From: CAVWCW01 sp963753615
GTDB lineage: Bacteria; Pseudomonadota; Gammaproteobacteria; Chromatiales; Chromatiaceae
NCBI GenBank assembly: GCA_963753615.1
Contig: CAVWCW010000023.1
Coordinates: 1-48,662, forward strand
Direction of reading: 5' to 3'
DNA length: 48,662 nt
Below the pieces are notes generated by a model. That model did not search any database and was not told the origin of the DNA. It saw only the letters and a list, made by a program, of their open reading frames with translations. Made by a program: the position numbers and the translations under genes. Shown one piece after another: positions 25,282 to 33,203 of the stretch (position 1 is its first letter; each line of letters begins with the position of its first letter).

Positions 25282-26328
25282 TCACAGGTTCAACGACAGC
25301 GAGGGGGCCTCGTCGAAGGCGGCCAGGATGCGCATCGCCTCCTGCCAGACCGGATCCTGGTGCAGCCGGGCCCGAGCCACCTCGGTACGCCCGTGCATGC
25401 GCAGCATTCGCACGTGGCTGGCGGGTTCGTCATAGCCGGACAGGGCCGCGAGCACCTGATCGGCGCCCTCGGGATTATTGCACGCCAGCACCATGTCGCA
25501 GCCCGCGTCCAGGGCTGCGCGGGCGCGCTCGCTATAGTCACCGCCCGCGTCTGCGGCGGCCATAGAGAGATCGTCACTGAACACCGCTCCCTGGAATCCC
25601 AGGCGCTTGCGCAGTACCTCTCGAAGCCAAAACCGGGAGAATCCCGCCGGCCGGGCGTCCACCTGCGTGTACACCACATGGGCCGGCATGATCGCTTCGA
25701 TACCGAAGTCGATCATGCGCTGGAACGGCAGCATGTCATCCATCATGATGTCCTCGTAGCGGCGCTCGTCCAGGGGCAGGGCCAGATGAGAGTCGACCGC
25801 GACGCTGCCGTGACCGGGAAAGTGTTTGGCCACCACCGCCATGCCGGCGGAATGCACCCCTTTGATCCAGGCCCGGGCCAATTCCGCTACCACTAGCGGA
25901 CGGGCGTCGAAGGCTCGATCGCCGATCACCTGGCTCACCCCGCATCCCAAATCCAGCACCGGGCCGAAACTGAAATCCACACCGCAGGCGCGCAACTCGC
26001 TTGCCATCAGCCAGCCCACTCGCTGCGCCGCCTGGGCCGCGTGCTCGGCACCCCGCCGGCGCAGCTCACCGAACCAAGCCAACGGCGGCAGCCGGGTGAA
26101 GCCGTCGCGGAAGCGCTGCACGCGCCCGCCCTCCTGGTCCACCGCAATCAACAGCTGCGGCTTGCGCAAGGCGTGAATCTCGCGGCACAGGGCCTGCAGT
26201 TGCTCCGGCGATTCGTAGTTGCGGCTGAACAGGATCACGCCACCGGCGGCCGGATGGGCCAGCCTGTCCGCCTCTTCCGGCAGCAAGGCCGTACCCGCGA
26301 GATCCAGCATGACGAAACCGAGACTCAT
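25282..26328 (-). CDS. nagZ: Beta-N-acetylhexosaminidase (peptidoglycan recycling)
   Basis: The 348-residue GH3 enzyme starts MSLGFVMLDLAG behind a GGGGGGA. Landmarks are AVDQEGGRVQRF, the GH3 histidine loop KHFPGHGSVAVDSH with the Asp/His acid-base pair, and FSDDLSMAAA with the nucleophile Asp. NagZ acts in the cytoplasm, removing GlcNAc from anhydro-muropeptides. Length and motifs are normal for the family. Upstream in-frame starts are possible but lack conservation. It heads the nagZ-hpt-(hemerythrin)-thioinosine phosphorylase series. Confidence 0.93.
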   Translation of the reverse strand: MSLGFVMLDLAGTALLPEEADRLAHPAAGGVILFSRNYESPEQLQALCREIHALRKPQLLIAVDQEGGRVQRFRDGFTRLPPLAWFGELRRRGAEHAAQAAQRVGWLMASELRACGVDFSFGPVLDLGCGVSQVIGDRAFDARPLVVAELARAWIKGVHSAGMAVVAKHFPGHGSVAVDSHLALPLDERRYEDIMMDDMLPFQRMIDFGIEAIMPAHVVYTQVDARPAGFSRFWLREVLRKRLGFQGAVFSDDLSMAAADAGGDYSERARAALDAGCDMVLACNNPEGADQVLAALSGYDEPASHVRMLRMHGRTEVARARLHQDPVWQEAMRILAAFDEAPSLSLNL

Positions 26329-26537
26329 CGTCCCCCCAGAGTTTGCCCGTATCGCACGACGGTGTTGGCCCCCCTTGATAACAGAACGAGTTATAGCAGA
26401 ACGAGCGACGGGGGCCCAGCTAGCCGCGGGCACCCAACCCCTGCGAGGCCCGCGCCCCGATCCTCGTGTGGATTGACCTCGGACAATTGATTATGCTCTT
26501 CACTACCCCTGCAAGCGTTCGGAACCCGCCGCGCCTC

Positions 26538-26924
26538 ATGGACCTCGACACCCTGCTGCCTCTGCTCGTCGGCATCGCCTGCGCCTGGCTGCTTTGGCAG
26601 CAGTTACGCCCCCGGCTAATGGCCCGGCGCATGCTCGGCCGCCAGATCTCGGAGCCGTCCCCCGACGAAGGGAGCGGGGCTCGGCTGTATTACTTCTGGA
26701 GCCCTCAGTGCGCGATGTGCCGGGGCATGACGCCACTGATCGACAGGTTGCGCGAGACCCGATCGGACCTGTTCAAGATCAACGCAGCCGAGTCTCCGGA
26801 ACTGGCCAGAGGCTTCGGCATCGCCGCCACACCGACCCTGGTGCTAGTGCGAGACGGCCTGGTGAAGAAGGTATTGCTCGGCGCCCAGAACGAGGCGCGC
26901 ATCCTGGAGTTGCTGGACGGATGA
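26538..26924 (+). CDS. Membrane-anchored thioredoxin-like protein
   Basis: The 128-residue protein starts at ATG 26538. It has one N-terminal membrane helix (LLPLLVGIACAWLLW), then a thioredoxin fold with YYFWSPQCAMCRGMTP (active site CAMC), the cis-Pro loop GIAATPTLVLV and an LGAQNEARILELL helix. It is probably a thiol oxidoreductase. The CxxC face may be cytoplasmic or periplasmic, since the N-terminal orientation is not clear. The TGA overlaps the ATG of the downstream gene (ATGA), so they are translationally coupled. Confidence 0.8.
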   Translation: MDLDTLLPLLVGIACAWLLWQQLRPRLMARRMLGRQISEPSPDEGSGARLYYFWSPQCAMCRGMTPLIDRLRETRSDLFKINAAESPELARGFGIAATPTLVLVRDGLVKKVLLGAQNEARILELLDG

Positions 26925-27739
26925 CCAACGGCGATCTGGACGACCGCTTCGGCGGCATTCGGCGCGTCTACGGGACGAACGGGGTCCAAGCGATAGCCGG
27001 ACTCCATATTTGCGTGGTGGGCATCGGTGGCGTAGGCTCCTGGTCGGTCGAGGCCCTGGCGCGAACCGGCGTCGGACGCATCACCCTGATCGACAACGAC
27101 AGCATCTGCGTCACCAATACCAACCGCCAGATCCACGCCCTTGAAAGTACGCTCGGGCAATCCAAGGTGGCGGTGATGGCCCGGCGGGTAAGCGAGATCA
27201 ATCCCGCCTGTTCGCTGCACGCGATCGACGACTTCCTAACCATGAGCACCCTGGAGGAGTACCTGTCCCGAGGCTACGACTACGTGATCGACGCCATCGA
27301 CAGCATCAAGTTCAAGACCGCCATGATCGACTTCTGCCGACGCCGACGCCTGCCCATCGTCACCACGGGTGGGGCCGGCGGCATGACCGACCCCAGCCTG
27401 ATCCAAGTCGCGGACCTGAGCAAAACCTTCAACGACCCTCTGGCCTCCAAGGTACGCGCCACCCTGCGCCGGCAGTTCGGCTTTCCGCGCGCGGCAGGCA
27501 AGCGCTTCGGCGTCGAGTGCGTGTTCTCCAGCGAACAGCCGGTGTATCCCCAGGCCGACGGCAGCGTCAGCCGCCGCAAGCCGGGCATCCACGGGGTGTC
27601 CCTGGACTGCCGTTTCGGCTACGGCTCGGCCAGCACGGTGACGGCGGTGTTCGGTTTCGTCGCCGCCTCGCGAGCCATCAACCGCAGCCTGCAGCGGTTG
27701 GCGGCACGCCAGGCTGCGGAGAGCGGCAGCACTGGTTAA
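26921..27739 (+). CDS. tcdA: tRNA threonylcarbamoyladenosine dehydratase
   Basis: The 272-residue ThiF/E1-like protein has the ATP-binding VVGIGGVGSWSVEALARTG (residues ~29-47), LIDNDSICVTNTNRQ, the catalytic-region TTGGAGGMTDP, and VSLDCRFGYGSASTVT near the C-terminus. TcdA (CsdL) cyclises t6A37 of tRNA to ct6A using ATP. Length and order match the family fully. It overlaps the thioredoxin-like gene by four bases and ends tail-to-tail with the next gene. Confidence 0.92.
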   Translation: MTNGDLDDRFGGIRRVYGTNGVQAIAGLHICVVGIGGVGSWSVEALARTGVGRITLIDNDSICVTNTNRQIHALESTLGQSKVAVMARRVSEINPACSLHAIDDFLTMSTLEEYLSRGYDYVIDAIDSIKFKTAMIDFCRRRRLPIVTTGGAGGMTDPSLIQVADLSKTFNDPLASKVRATLRRQFGFPRAAGKRFGVECVFSSEQPVYPQADGSVSRRKPGIHGVSLDCRFGYGSASTVTAVFGFVAASRAINRSLQRLAARQAAESGSTG

Positions 27740-28164
27740 GGCGCCGCCGAAGCCAGCAGGCTGTCGTCGGCGATAACCCGGAAGGCGACCAGATCCGAGC
27801 GCAGCTCGTCCAACTGAGCGCTCACCTGCTCGAACTGGCTGGCGGTCTGGTGGTGCTGTTGCTGGCGGTAGGCCGCATACAGCAGGCCGCCGGGCATGAC
27901 CAGTGTGATCACCGCGTCCTTGGCATCGAACCTCGCCGCTTCCTCGTTTAACGAGCGTTCCACTTTTTCGTGACTTAGCCGGGCCTGAAGCTCGGCCAGT
28001 CGGGCCTTGAGCTCGTCCCTGGACAAGGCCGGCAGATTGACGGTCAAACCCTCCGAATGCTGGACTTTGAGCCAGCCGCTGGGTTGGATGTCGGCATCCT
28101 GCGCGGACGCCATCTGGGCAAAAAACAACAGGGCCGGCACCAGGGCCAGTCGCAGCTTCAGCAT
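27736..28164 (-). CDS. Secreted or membrane protein with coiled coil, unknown
   Basis: The 142-residue protein has a signal peptide (LALVPALLFFAQMASA, cleavage near residue 21). A charged helix (LSRDELKARLAELQARLSHE, in part) follows, then a hydrophobic stretch (AVITLVMPGGLLYAAY) that could span the membrane, and a C-terminal helical tail. No family is recognised. GGAGAT precedes the ATG. Its 3' end overlaps tcdA's by four bases. Confidence 0.65.
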   Translation of the reverse strand: MLKLRLALVPALLFFAQMASAQDADIQPSGWLKVQHSEGLTVNLPALSRDELKARLAELQARLSHEKVERSLNEEAARFDAKDAVITLVMPGGLLYAAYRQQQHHQTASQFEQVSAQLDELRSDLVAFRVIADDSLLASAAP

Positions 28165-28321
28165 GGAGATCTCCTCGGAATAGGGAAGTTGGGGGATCCG
28201 GCTGCTGTTTTTTATTACCGGAAAGTCAAAACGCCATTATCCTACTTTCACTATCAACTATTCATTGCGCAATGTTATTGCAATCTGAATTACACATAAA
28301 AAAAGCGGTTTTCGGCGCAGG

Positions 28322-28359
28322 GCATAAAAAAACCGGCCGCGGCACCGGGCCGCGGCCGG
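28322..28359 (-). terminator. Rho-independent terminator of the TusE-like gene
   Basis: On the minus strand, CCGGCCGCGGC and GCCGCGGCCGG form an 11-bp stem with a 5-base loop, followed by TTTTTTT (rc of 28326-28332). It begins 19 bases after the stop of the TusE-like gene, a textbook intrinsic terminator. Confidence 0.9.
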
Positions 28360-28377
28360 CTATTCGGGACCGGGATA

Positions 28378-28671
28378 TCAGACGCAGCCGGTCGGCTTAG
28401 GCAGCCCACCATACTTGGTGATTGGCTTCATAGGGCCGGTCATCCACATCTTGAACATGTCTTTTTGGTTCTCGCCTGCGTACTTGGCGAACTTACGGAT
28501 CGGCGGAACCACCGCGTGCTCATCGAAGTATTCCCGCGCCTTGACGATGTGGCCCCACTTGACGTCGTCGAGCTCCACCCCATCGGCCTCGGCCATGGCG
28601 CGGCCGATCTCCGGGGTCCAGTCGCCCATACTCAGCAGGTACCCGTCACCATCTCTTTCCGGCAATTGCAT
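28378..28671 (-). CDS. tusE: TusE/DsrC-family sulfur relay protein
   Basis: The 97-residue protein starts at ATG 28671 after GAGGAGCTGTAT. Family landmarks are DWTPEIGRAMAEADGVEL, HWxIV-like WGHIVKAREYFDEH, and the C-terminal GLPKPTGCV with the universally conserved penultimate Cys. The second Cys of dissimilatory DsrC, about ten residues upstream, is absent, placing it with TusE-like single-Cys members that pass persulfide sulfur, for example in tRNA 2-thiolation or related relays. No tusBCD neighbours are present. It has its own promoter with an IscR-like site and a strong terminator. Confidence 0.88.
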   Translation of the reverse strand: MQLPERDGDGYLLSMGDWTPEIGRAMAEADGVELDDVKWGHIVKAREYFDEHAVVPPIRKFAKYAGENQKDMFKMWMTGPMKPITKYGGLPKPTGCV

Positions 28672-28765
28672 ATACAGCTCCTCTTGAAATTCCGGTCGAC
28701 CACAACCGCTCGGGCGGCCTATCCGCTCGGGCCATTGCGGTGAAATCTTGATCAATTCGGTGCGG

Positions 28766-28799
28766 ATTCTACTAATTACCGAGCATTTTAGTCAAGTTC
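28766..28799 (-). promoter_or_regulatory. Sigma70-type promoter with IscR type-1-like site upstream of TusE gene
   Basis: On the minus strand TTGACT (28790-28795) and TAGAAT (28766-28771) are separated by 18 bases. The overlapping 25 bases (28775-28799) contain CTTGACTAAAATGCTCGG. They agree at about 19 of 25 positions with the IscR type-1 consensus as I recall it (central GACTRWWWYAGTC part and flanks). IscR carrying its [2Fe-2S] cluster represses through such sites. The transcript would start about 90 bases before the ATG. Confidence 0.5.
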
Positions 28800-28886
28800 T
28801 TTTTTACCATTCGAAGCAGGGGATTTCCGAACTGACCGAGATCACCGCCAGCGCCTCGACCCAGCCGGGGCAACCGGGGCAAGGCC

Positions 28887-28916
28887 TATAATTTAAATAG
28901 AAACCCGCCCCGGAGG
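28887..28916 (+). promoter_or_regulatory. Putative -10 element and ribosome-binding site of the amino acid/2-oxoacid operon
   Basis: TATAAT at 28887-28892 is a perfect -10 hexamer in a local A+T-rich patch, and GGAGG at 28912-28916 precedes the ATG at 28921. No -35 match lies at 16-18 bases, so an activator may be required. Confidence 0.5.
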
Positions 28917-28920
28917 TTGT

Positions 28921-30033
28921 ATGGAAGAAGCGCTCTCCTTCGCCGACGATCTAGGACCGCTGAAGGTCATCCAGGTACAGGTCCCCACGGTCGGGCTCAA
29001 AGCGGTGCTGGTGGTGGACAATGTCGCCAGGGGACCCTCGGTGGGGGGTATCCGCATGGCCGAAGACGTGAGCACCGAGGAGTGCTTCCGCTTGGCGCGG
29101 GCGATGACCCTGAAGAATTCAGCCGCCGGCCTGCCCCACGGCGGCGGCAAGATCGTTGTCTACGCCGACCCGCGCACGGACCCAGCGCACAAGCAGCGGC
29201 TGATGCGCGCCCTGGCCTGCTCCCTGCGCGAGGTCGAGCAGTACATCTTCGCCCCGGACATGGGTACCGACGAAGAATGCATGGCCTGGATCAAGGACGA
29301 GGTGGACCGGGTGGTCGGACTCCCCCGGGAGATCGGCGGCATCCCGCTGGACGAGATTGGCGCCACCGGCTGGGGCCTGAGCCAGGTGGTGGACGTGGCG
29401 CTCGAGTACTGCGGTTTCGAGCTGCCTGGCGCCCGCCTGGTGATTCAGGGCTTCGGCGCGGTGGGCAAGCACGCCGCTCGCTTTCTCACTGCCAAGGGTG
29501 CGGTGCTGGTGGCGGTCGCCGATTCCCGGGGGGCCATCTACAACCCCGAAGGCCTGGAACTGGAACGGCTGTTGGCACTCAAGCACCGGGGCGAGAGCGT
29601 CACCGCCTGCAGCGGCTGCCAGGTGCTGGAGCGCGACGCGGTGGTCGGGCTGCCCTGCGACATCTGGATCCCCGCCGCCCGCCCGGATGTGGTGCACGAG
29701 GGCAACGTGGCCCAACTCGACACGCGGCTGGTGGTGCAGGGCGCCAATATTCCCTTTACCCCGGGGGCCGAGCGCTACCTGGCCGAGCGCGGGGTGCTCT
29801 GCGTGCCCGACTTTATCGCCAATGCCGGTGGGGTGATCTGCGCCGCCATGGAGTACCGAGGCGCCACCGAGTCCCAGGTGATGCAGACCATCGAGGAGAA
29901 GCTGCGGCGCAACACCCGCCTGGTACTGGAAGACGCCCGCAGGCGCAACATCCTGCCGCGCCAGGCGGCTGTGGAGCTGGCGGAGGCACGGGTGCGCAAG
30001 GCCATGGCCGGCAAGCGCTGGGGGATCTTCTAA
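28921..30033 (+). CDS. Glu/Leu/Phe/Val dehydrogenase family enzyme
   Basis: The 370-residue protein has the dimerisation/substrate domain with GPSVGGIRM, MTLKNSAAGLPHGGGK (substrate- and catalysis-related lysines) and APDMGT, then an NAD(P)-binding domain with IQGFGAVGKHAA, QGANIPFTP and ANAGGVI. The length is that of Leu/Phe/Val dehydrogenases (~360) and shorter than most glutamate dehydrogenases. It reversibly aminates a 2-oxo acid with NAD(P)H and ammonia. The next genes encode a 2-oxoacid:ferredoxin oxidoreductase, so branched-chain or aromatic 2-oxo acids are likely substrates. Substrate is inferred from context. Confidence 0.9.
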   Translation: MEEALSFADDLGPLKVIQVQVPTVGLKAVLVVDNVARGPSVGGIRMAEDVSTEECFRLARAMTLKNSAAGLPHGGGKIVVYADPRTDPAHKQRLMRALACSLREVEQYIFAPDMGTDEECMAWIKDEVDRVVGLPREIGGIPLDEIGATGWGLSQVVDVALEYCGFELPGARLVIQGFGAVGKHAARFLTAKGAVLVAVADSRGAIYNPEGLELERLLALKHRGESVTACSGCQVLERDAVVGLPCDIWIPAARPDVVHEGNVAQLDTRLVVQGANIPFTPGAERYLAERGVLCVPDFIANAGGVICAAMEYRGATESQVMQTIEEKLRRNTRLVLEDARRRNILPRQAAVELAEARVRKAMAGKRWGIF

Positions 30034-30121
30034 TGGCCGGCGCCCGCCGCCTTCTGGTTGGCCCAGCGGTTAAGATTGCACTGGGCTAGGTCCAAACCGA
30101 CACCATGGTGCGGAGGCAACC

Positions 30122-31042
30122 ATGTTTCGCATCCGCTTTCACGGTCGCGGCGGTCAGGGCATCAAGACCGCCAGCCGGATCCTGGGCAGCGCCTTCTTCC
30201 TGGCCGGATACGAGGTGCAGGACGCCCCGCGTTACGGCGCCGAGCGCCGGGGCGCCCCCATCTTCGCCTATGTGCGGGCAGACCGGAAACCGATCTGCGA
30301 GCGCGGCATTATCCGCCACCCGGATTTGGTGGTGTGCGCCGACGACAGTCTGCTGGGCCTGGCCGCGGCCGGGGTGTTGCAGGGGGTGCGCCCCGGCAGC
30401 CTGCTGCTGGTTCGCTCAGACGAGCCGGCAGCGGTGTGGCAGCAGCGGCTGAACCTGCCGCATCCACCCATCACCCTGCCGTGCAGCCCAGAGGAAGATC
30501 CCAGCGGGCTGCCCATCTCCGGGGCGCAATGCGCCGGCGCTGCGGCAGCCCTGAGCGGGGTCATCAACGCCAACCAGCTGACGCTGGCGATCGAGCAGGA
30601 ACTGGCCGGTCTGGCCCCGACGCTGCTGGCCCGCAACCTGGAGCTGGCCCAAGCCGCCTACGAACGCATGGAGCCCGAACGGGGTCGGCTGCGCCCGGGC
30701 CCGGAACCAGGCCCGCAAGACACCCCTGCCCCGGACTGGGTCGAGCTGGCCGCCGAGCCGGCCGAGATCGCCGCCCCGGCCATCCATGGAACGCTCACCA
30801 GCGGGCTGAGCCAGACCGGCCTCTGGCGCAGTCTGCGCCCAGAGATCGACTACGAACGCTGCGGCGGCTGCTGGTGGGTCTGCTCCAGCTCATGCCCGGA
30901 CGGCGCCATCAGTCTCGACGCCGACGGCCGCCCTCAGATCGACTATGACCATTGCAAGGGCTGCCTGGTATGCCTGGCCCAGTGCCCGCCGCATGCCATC
31001 TCGGCACGGCCCGAGGCCGAGGCCGAGGGAGCGAACCCATGA
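30122..31042 (+). CDS. 2-oxoacid:ferredoxin oxidoreductase, fused gamma and delta (ferredoxin) subunits
   Basis: In this 306-residue protein, residues 1-185 are the gamma domain (FRIRFHGRGGQGIKTAS, RYGAERRGAP). After a Pro-rich linker, residues ~245-295 form a two-cluster ferredoxin domain. The second cluster motif is standard (CKGCLVCLAQCP). The first reads CGGCWWVCSSSCP, i.e. C-x2-C-x3-C-x3-C with one more residue than usual between the second and third Cys. The domain carries electrons from the TPP site to ferredoxin. ATGA overlap with the alpha gene indicates coupling. Confidence 0.9.
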   Translation: MFRIRFHGRGGQGIKTASRILGSAFFLAGYEVQDAPRYGAERRGAPIFAYVRADRKPICERGIIRHPDLVVCADDSLLGLAAAGVLQGVRPGSLLLVRSDEPAAVWQQRLNLPHPPITLPCSPEEDPSGLPISGAQCAGAAAALSGVINANQLTLAIEQELAGLAPTLLARNLELAQAAYERMEPERGRLRPGPEPGPQDTPAPDWVELAAEPAEIAAPAIHGTLTSGLSQTGLWRSLRPEIDYERCGGCWWVCSSSCPDGAISLDADGRPQIDYDHCKGCLVCLAQCPPHAISARPEAEAEGANP

Positions 31043-32283
31043 CGCGCCTGCTGCTAACCGGCAACGGCGCGGCTGCCTGGGGCGCCCGCCTGGCCCGAGC
31101 CGACTATGTGCCGGCCTTCCCGATCACTCCCCAGACCGAGATCATCGAGGCCTTGGGCCAGTGGATCGACCACGGCGAGATGCCGGCCCGGCTGGTCACC
31201 CTGGAATCCGAACACTCGATGGTCACCGCCGCCGGGGCCGCGGCCGCCACCGGCGTGCGGGTGTTCAGCGCCACCTCCAGCCAGGGACTGCTGTACGGCC
31301 TGGAGATGCTGTACACGGTGGCCGGCTGGCGCGCGCCCTGGGTGCTGGTGAACGTGTCCCGGGGCCTATCCGCCCCGATCACGCTGGAGCCCGACCACAA
31401 CGACCTGCTCTCCGCCCGCGACAGTGGCTTCCTGCTGCTGCACTGCGCCAGCTGCCAGGAGGTAGTGGACACGGTGCTCATGGCCTATCGGTTGGGCGAA
31501 GATCCGCGGGTGCGGCTGCCGGTGCTGGTCAATCTCGACGGCTTCTATCTCTCGTTCACCCGCGAGCCGGTGGAGTTGCCGGAGGCCAGCGCCTGCCGCG
31601 ACTGGCTGGGCGACTACCGGGCCGAGAACATCCGCTTCCGGGCCAGCGCCCCGATCAGCCAGGCGGTGGCGGTGCTGGGCGGCGGGCCCTACAGCTACTT
31701 CCGCTACCAGATGCACCTGGCGGCGGAACAGGCCCTGGCGGTGCATACCGAAGTCGCCGCCGAGTTCGCCCAGCGCTTCGGCCGCCAGTACCGAGCCCTG
31801 GAGACCTACCGCATGGACGGCGCCGAGTACGCGCTGGTGATGATGGGCTCCTTCGCCAGCAAGGCCCAGGCCGCGGTGGACGCCCTGCGCGCCGACGGCA
31901 GGCCGATCGGCCTGCTGCGCCCGCGCCTGCTGCGGCCCTGGCCGGAGGCCGAACTACGCGCCGCCCTGGCGCCGCTCAAAGCGGCGGCGGTGATCGACCA
32001 GAACCTGTCCCTCGGCCGCGGCGGGATACTGCACACCGAGATCGCCGCCAGCCTGGCGGGGCTGAGCCACGCGCCCCTGCTGCTGAGCTACGTCGGCGGC
32101 CTGGGCGGGCGCGACATCGGCCCCGAAGAGTTCTACGCCATTGCCCGCGAATTACGCCATGCGGTAGACCGGGGCCAGGCCCCGCCGCCGCGGCTGCTCT
32201 ACACCGAGACCGAGCTGCGGGAGCTGCGCAAGCTGCAGACCCTGGCCGGGGCGGAACGCGAGCGCCTGGGAGAGACCCCATGA
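31039..32283 (+). CDS. 2-oxoacid:ferredoxin oxidoreductase alpha subunit
   Basis: The 414-residue protein contains the pyrimidine-binding and transketolase C-terminal-like domains of PorA/VorA/KorA enzymes. Landmarks are YVPAFPITPQTEIIEAL, TLESEHSMVTAAGAAA, FSATSSQGL and the later VIDQNLSLGRGG. No gamma domain is fused here. With beta and gamma-delta it forms an oxygen-sensitive enzyme that converts a 2-oxo acid plus CoA to acyl-CoA, CO2 and reduced ferredoxin, or the reverse. The start ATG overlaps the previous stop and its own stop overlaps the beta gene (ATGA), typical of tightly coupled subunits. Confidence 0.9.
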   Translation: MTRLLLTGNGAAAWGARLARADYVPAFPITPQTEIIEALGQWIDHGEMPARLVTLESEHSMVTAAGAAAATGVRVFSATSSQGLLYGLEMLYTVAGWRAPWVLVNVSRGLSAPITLEPDHNDLLSARDSGFLLLHCASCQEVVDTVLMAYRLGEDPRVRLPVLVNLDGFYLSFTREPVELPEASACRDWLGDYRAENIRFRASAPISQAVAVLGGGPYSYFRYQMHLAAEQALAVHTEVAAEFAQRFGRQYRALETYRMDGAEYALVMMGSFASKAQAAVDALRADGRPIGLLRPRLLRPWPEAELRAALAPLKAAAVIDQNLSLGRGGILHTEIAASLAGLSHAPLLLSYVGGLGGRDIGPEEFYAIARELRHAVDRGQAPPPRLLYTETELRELRKLQTLAGAERERLGETP

Positions 32284-33203
32284 ACGAGACCGCCTACCGC
32301 CGCCTGCGCGACCTGCCTTCGACCCACTTGCTGGGCACGGGAACCCCCATGTGCGCCGGCTGCGGGGGATTGCAGGCCCTGCACCAGATCTACGACGTCC
32401 TGGGCGAGCGCACGGTGTTCATCAACGCCGCTGGCTGCATGACCCTGCTGGCGGTCTATCCGCTGACCCCGTTTCGCGGCTCCTGGCTCTATACCGCCAT
32501 GGCCTCGGCCCCGGCCGGGGCCCAGGGCGTGCGCGACGCCCTCGACATCCTGCTCGCCCAGGGCCGCATGGGGCCCGAAGAAGACCTGCTGCCGGTGGTG
32601 CTCACCGGCGACGGCGCCGCCTACGGCATGGGGCTGAGCGCCACCTCCGCGGCCATCGACCGGGGGCTGGACTTCGTCTATGTCTGCTACGACAACGAGG
32701 GCTATGGCAACACCGGCCAGCAGTACTCCGCCGCCACCCCCTACGCCGCCCGCACCGCAACCAGCAGCCTGGGCCACGCCGGGCACAAGAAAGACCTGTT
32801 CGCCATCTGGGCCGCGCACCGACCCAGTTACGTGGCCACGGTGATCGGCGCCGAGCCCCTGGACCTGGCGCGCAAGATCGAGACCGCCAAACGGCTCAAG
32901 GGCCCACGCCTGATCCTGGCCCTGGCCCCCTGCCCCACCGGCTGGGACTTCGAGCCCCGGCTCACCGGCGAGATCGGCCGCCTGGCGGTCAAAACCGGCG
33001 TCTGGCCCCTGAAGGAATACCGCGACGGACGGGTCCGCCACACCAAGGTCCCCCGCCAGCGGTTGCCGGTGGCCGACTACCTGGGCCTGCAGGGCCGCTT
33101 TCGCCAACTGTTCGAGCCGGAACGCCGCCAGGCCGAGATCGACGCCATCCAGGCACGGGTGGACGCCTACTGGGCCCAGGTTGAGACCGGAGACGCGCCA
33201 TGA
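32280..33203 (+). CDS. 2-oxoacid:ferredoxin oxidoreductase beta subunit (TPP-binding)
   Basis: The 307-residue protein has CAGCGG near residue 24 (a cluster ligand motif), GCMTLLAVYPLTPF, the TPP/Mg motif GDGAAYGMGLSATSAAIDRG continuing to YDNEGYGNTG, and a later ALAPCPTGW. It is closer to Por/Vor beta than to indolepyruvate enzymes. The stop overlaps the ATG of the acyl-CoA synthetase gene by four bases, tying acid activation to this enzyme. Confidence 0.9.
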   Translation: MNETAYRRLRDLPSTHLLGTGTPMCAGCGGLQALHQIYDVLGERTVFINAAGCMTLLAVYPLTPFRGSWLYTAMASAPAGAQGVRDALDILLAQGRMGPEEDLLPVVLTGDGAAYGMGLSATSAAIDRGLDFVYVCYDNEGYGNTGQQYSAATPYAARTATSSLGHAGHKKDLFAIWAAHRPSYVATVIGAEPLDLARKIETAKRLKGPRLILALAPCPTGWDFEPRLTGEIGRLAVKTGVWPLKEYRDGRVRHTKVPRQRLPVADYLGLQGRFRQLFEPERRQAEIDAIQARVDAYWAQVETGDAP

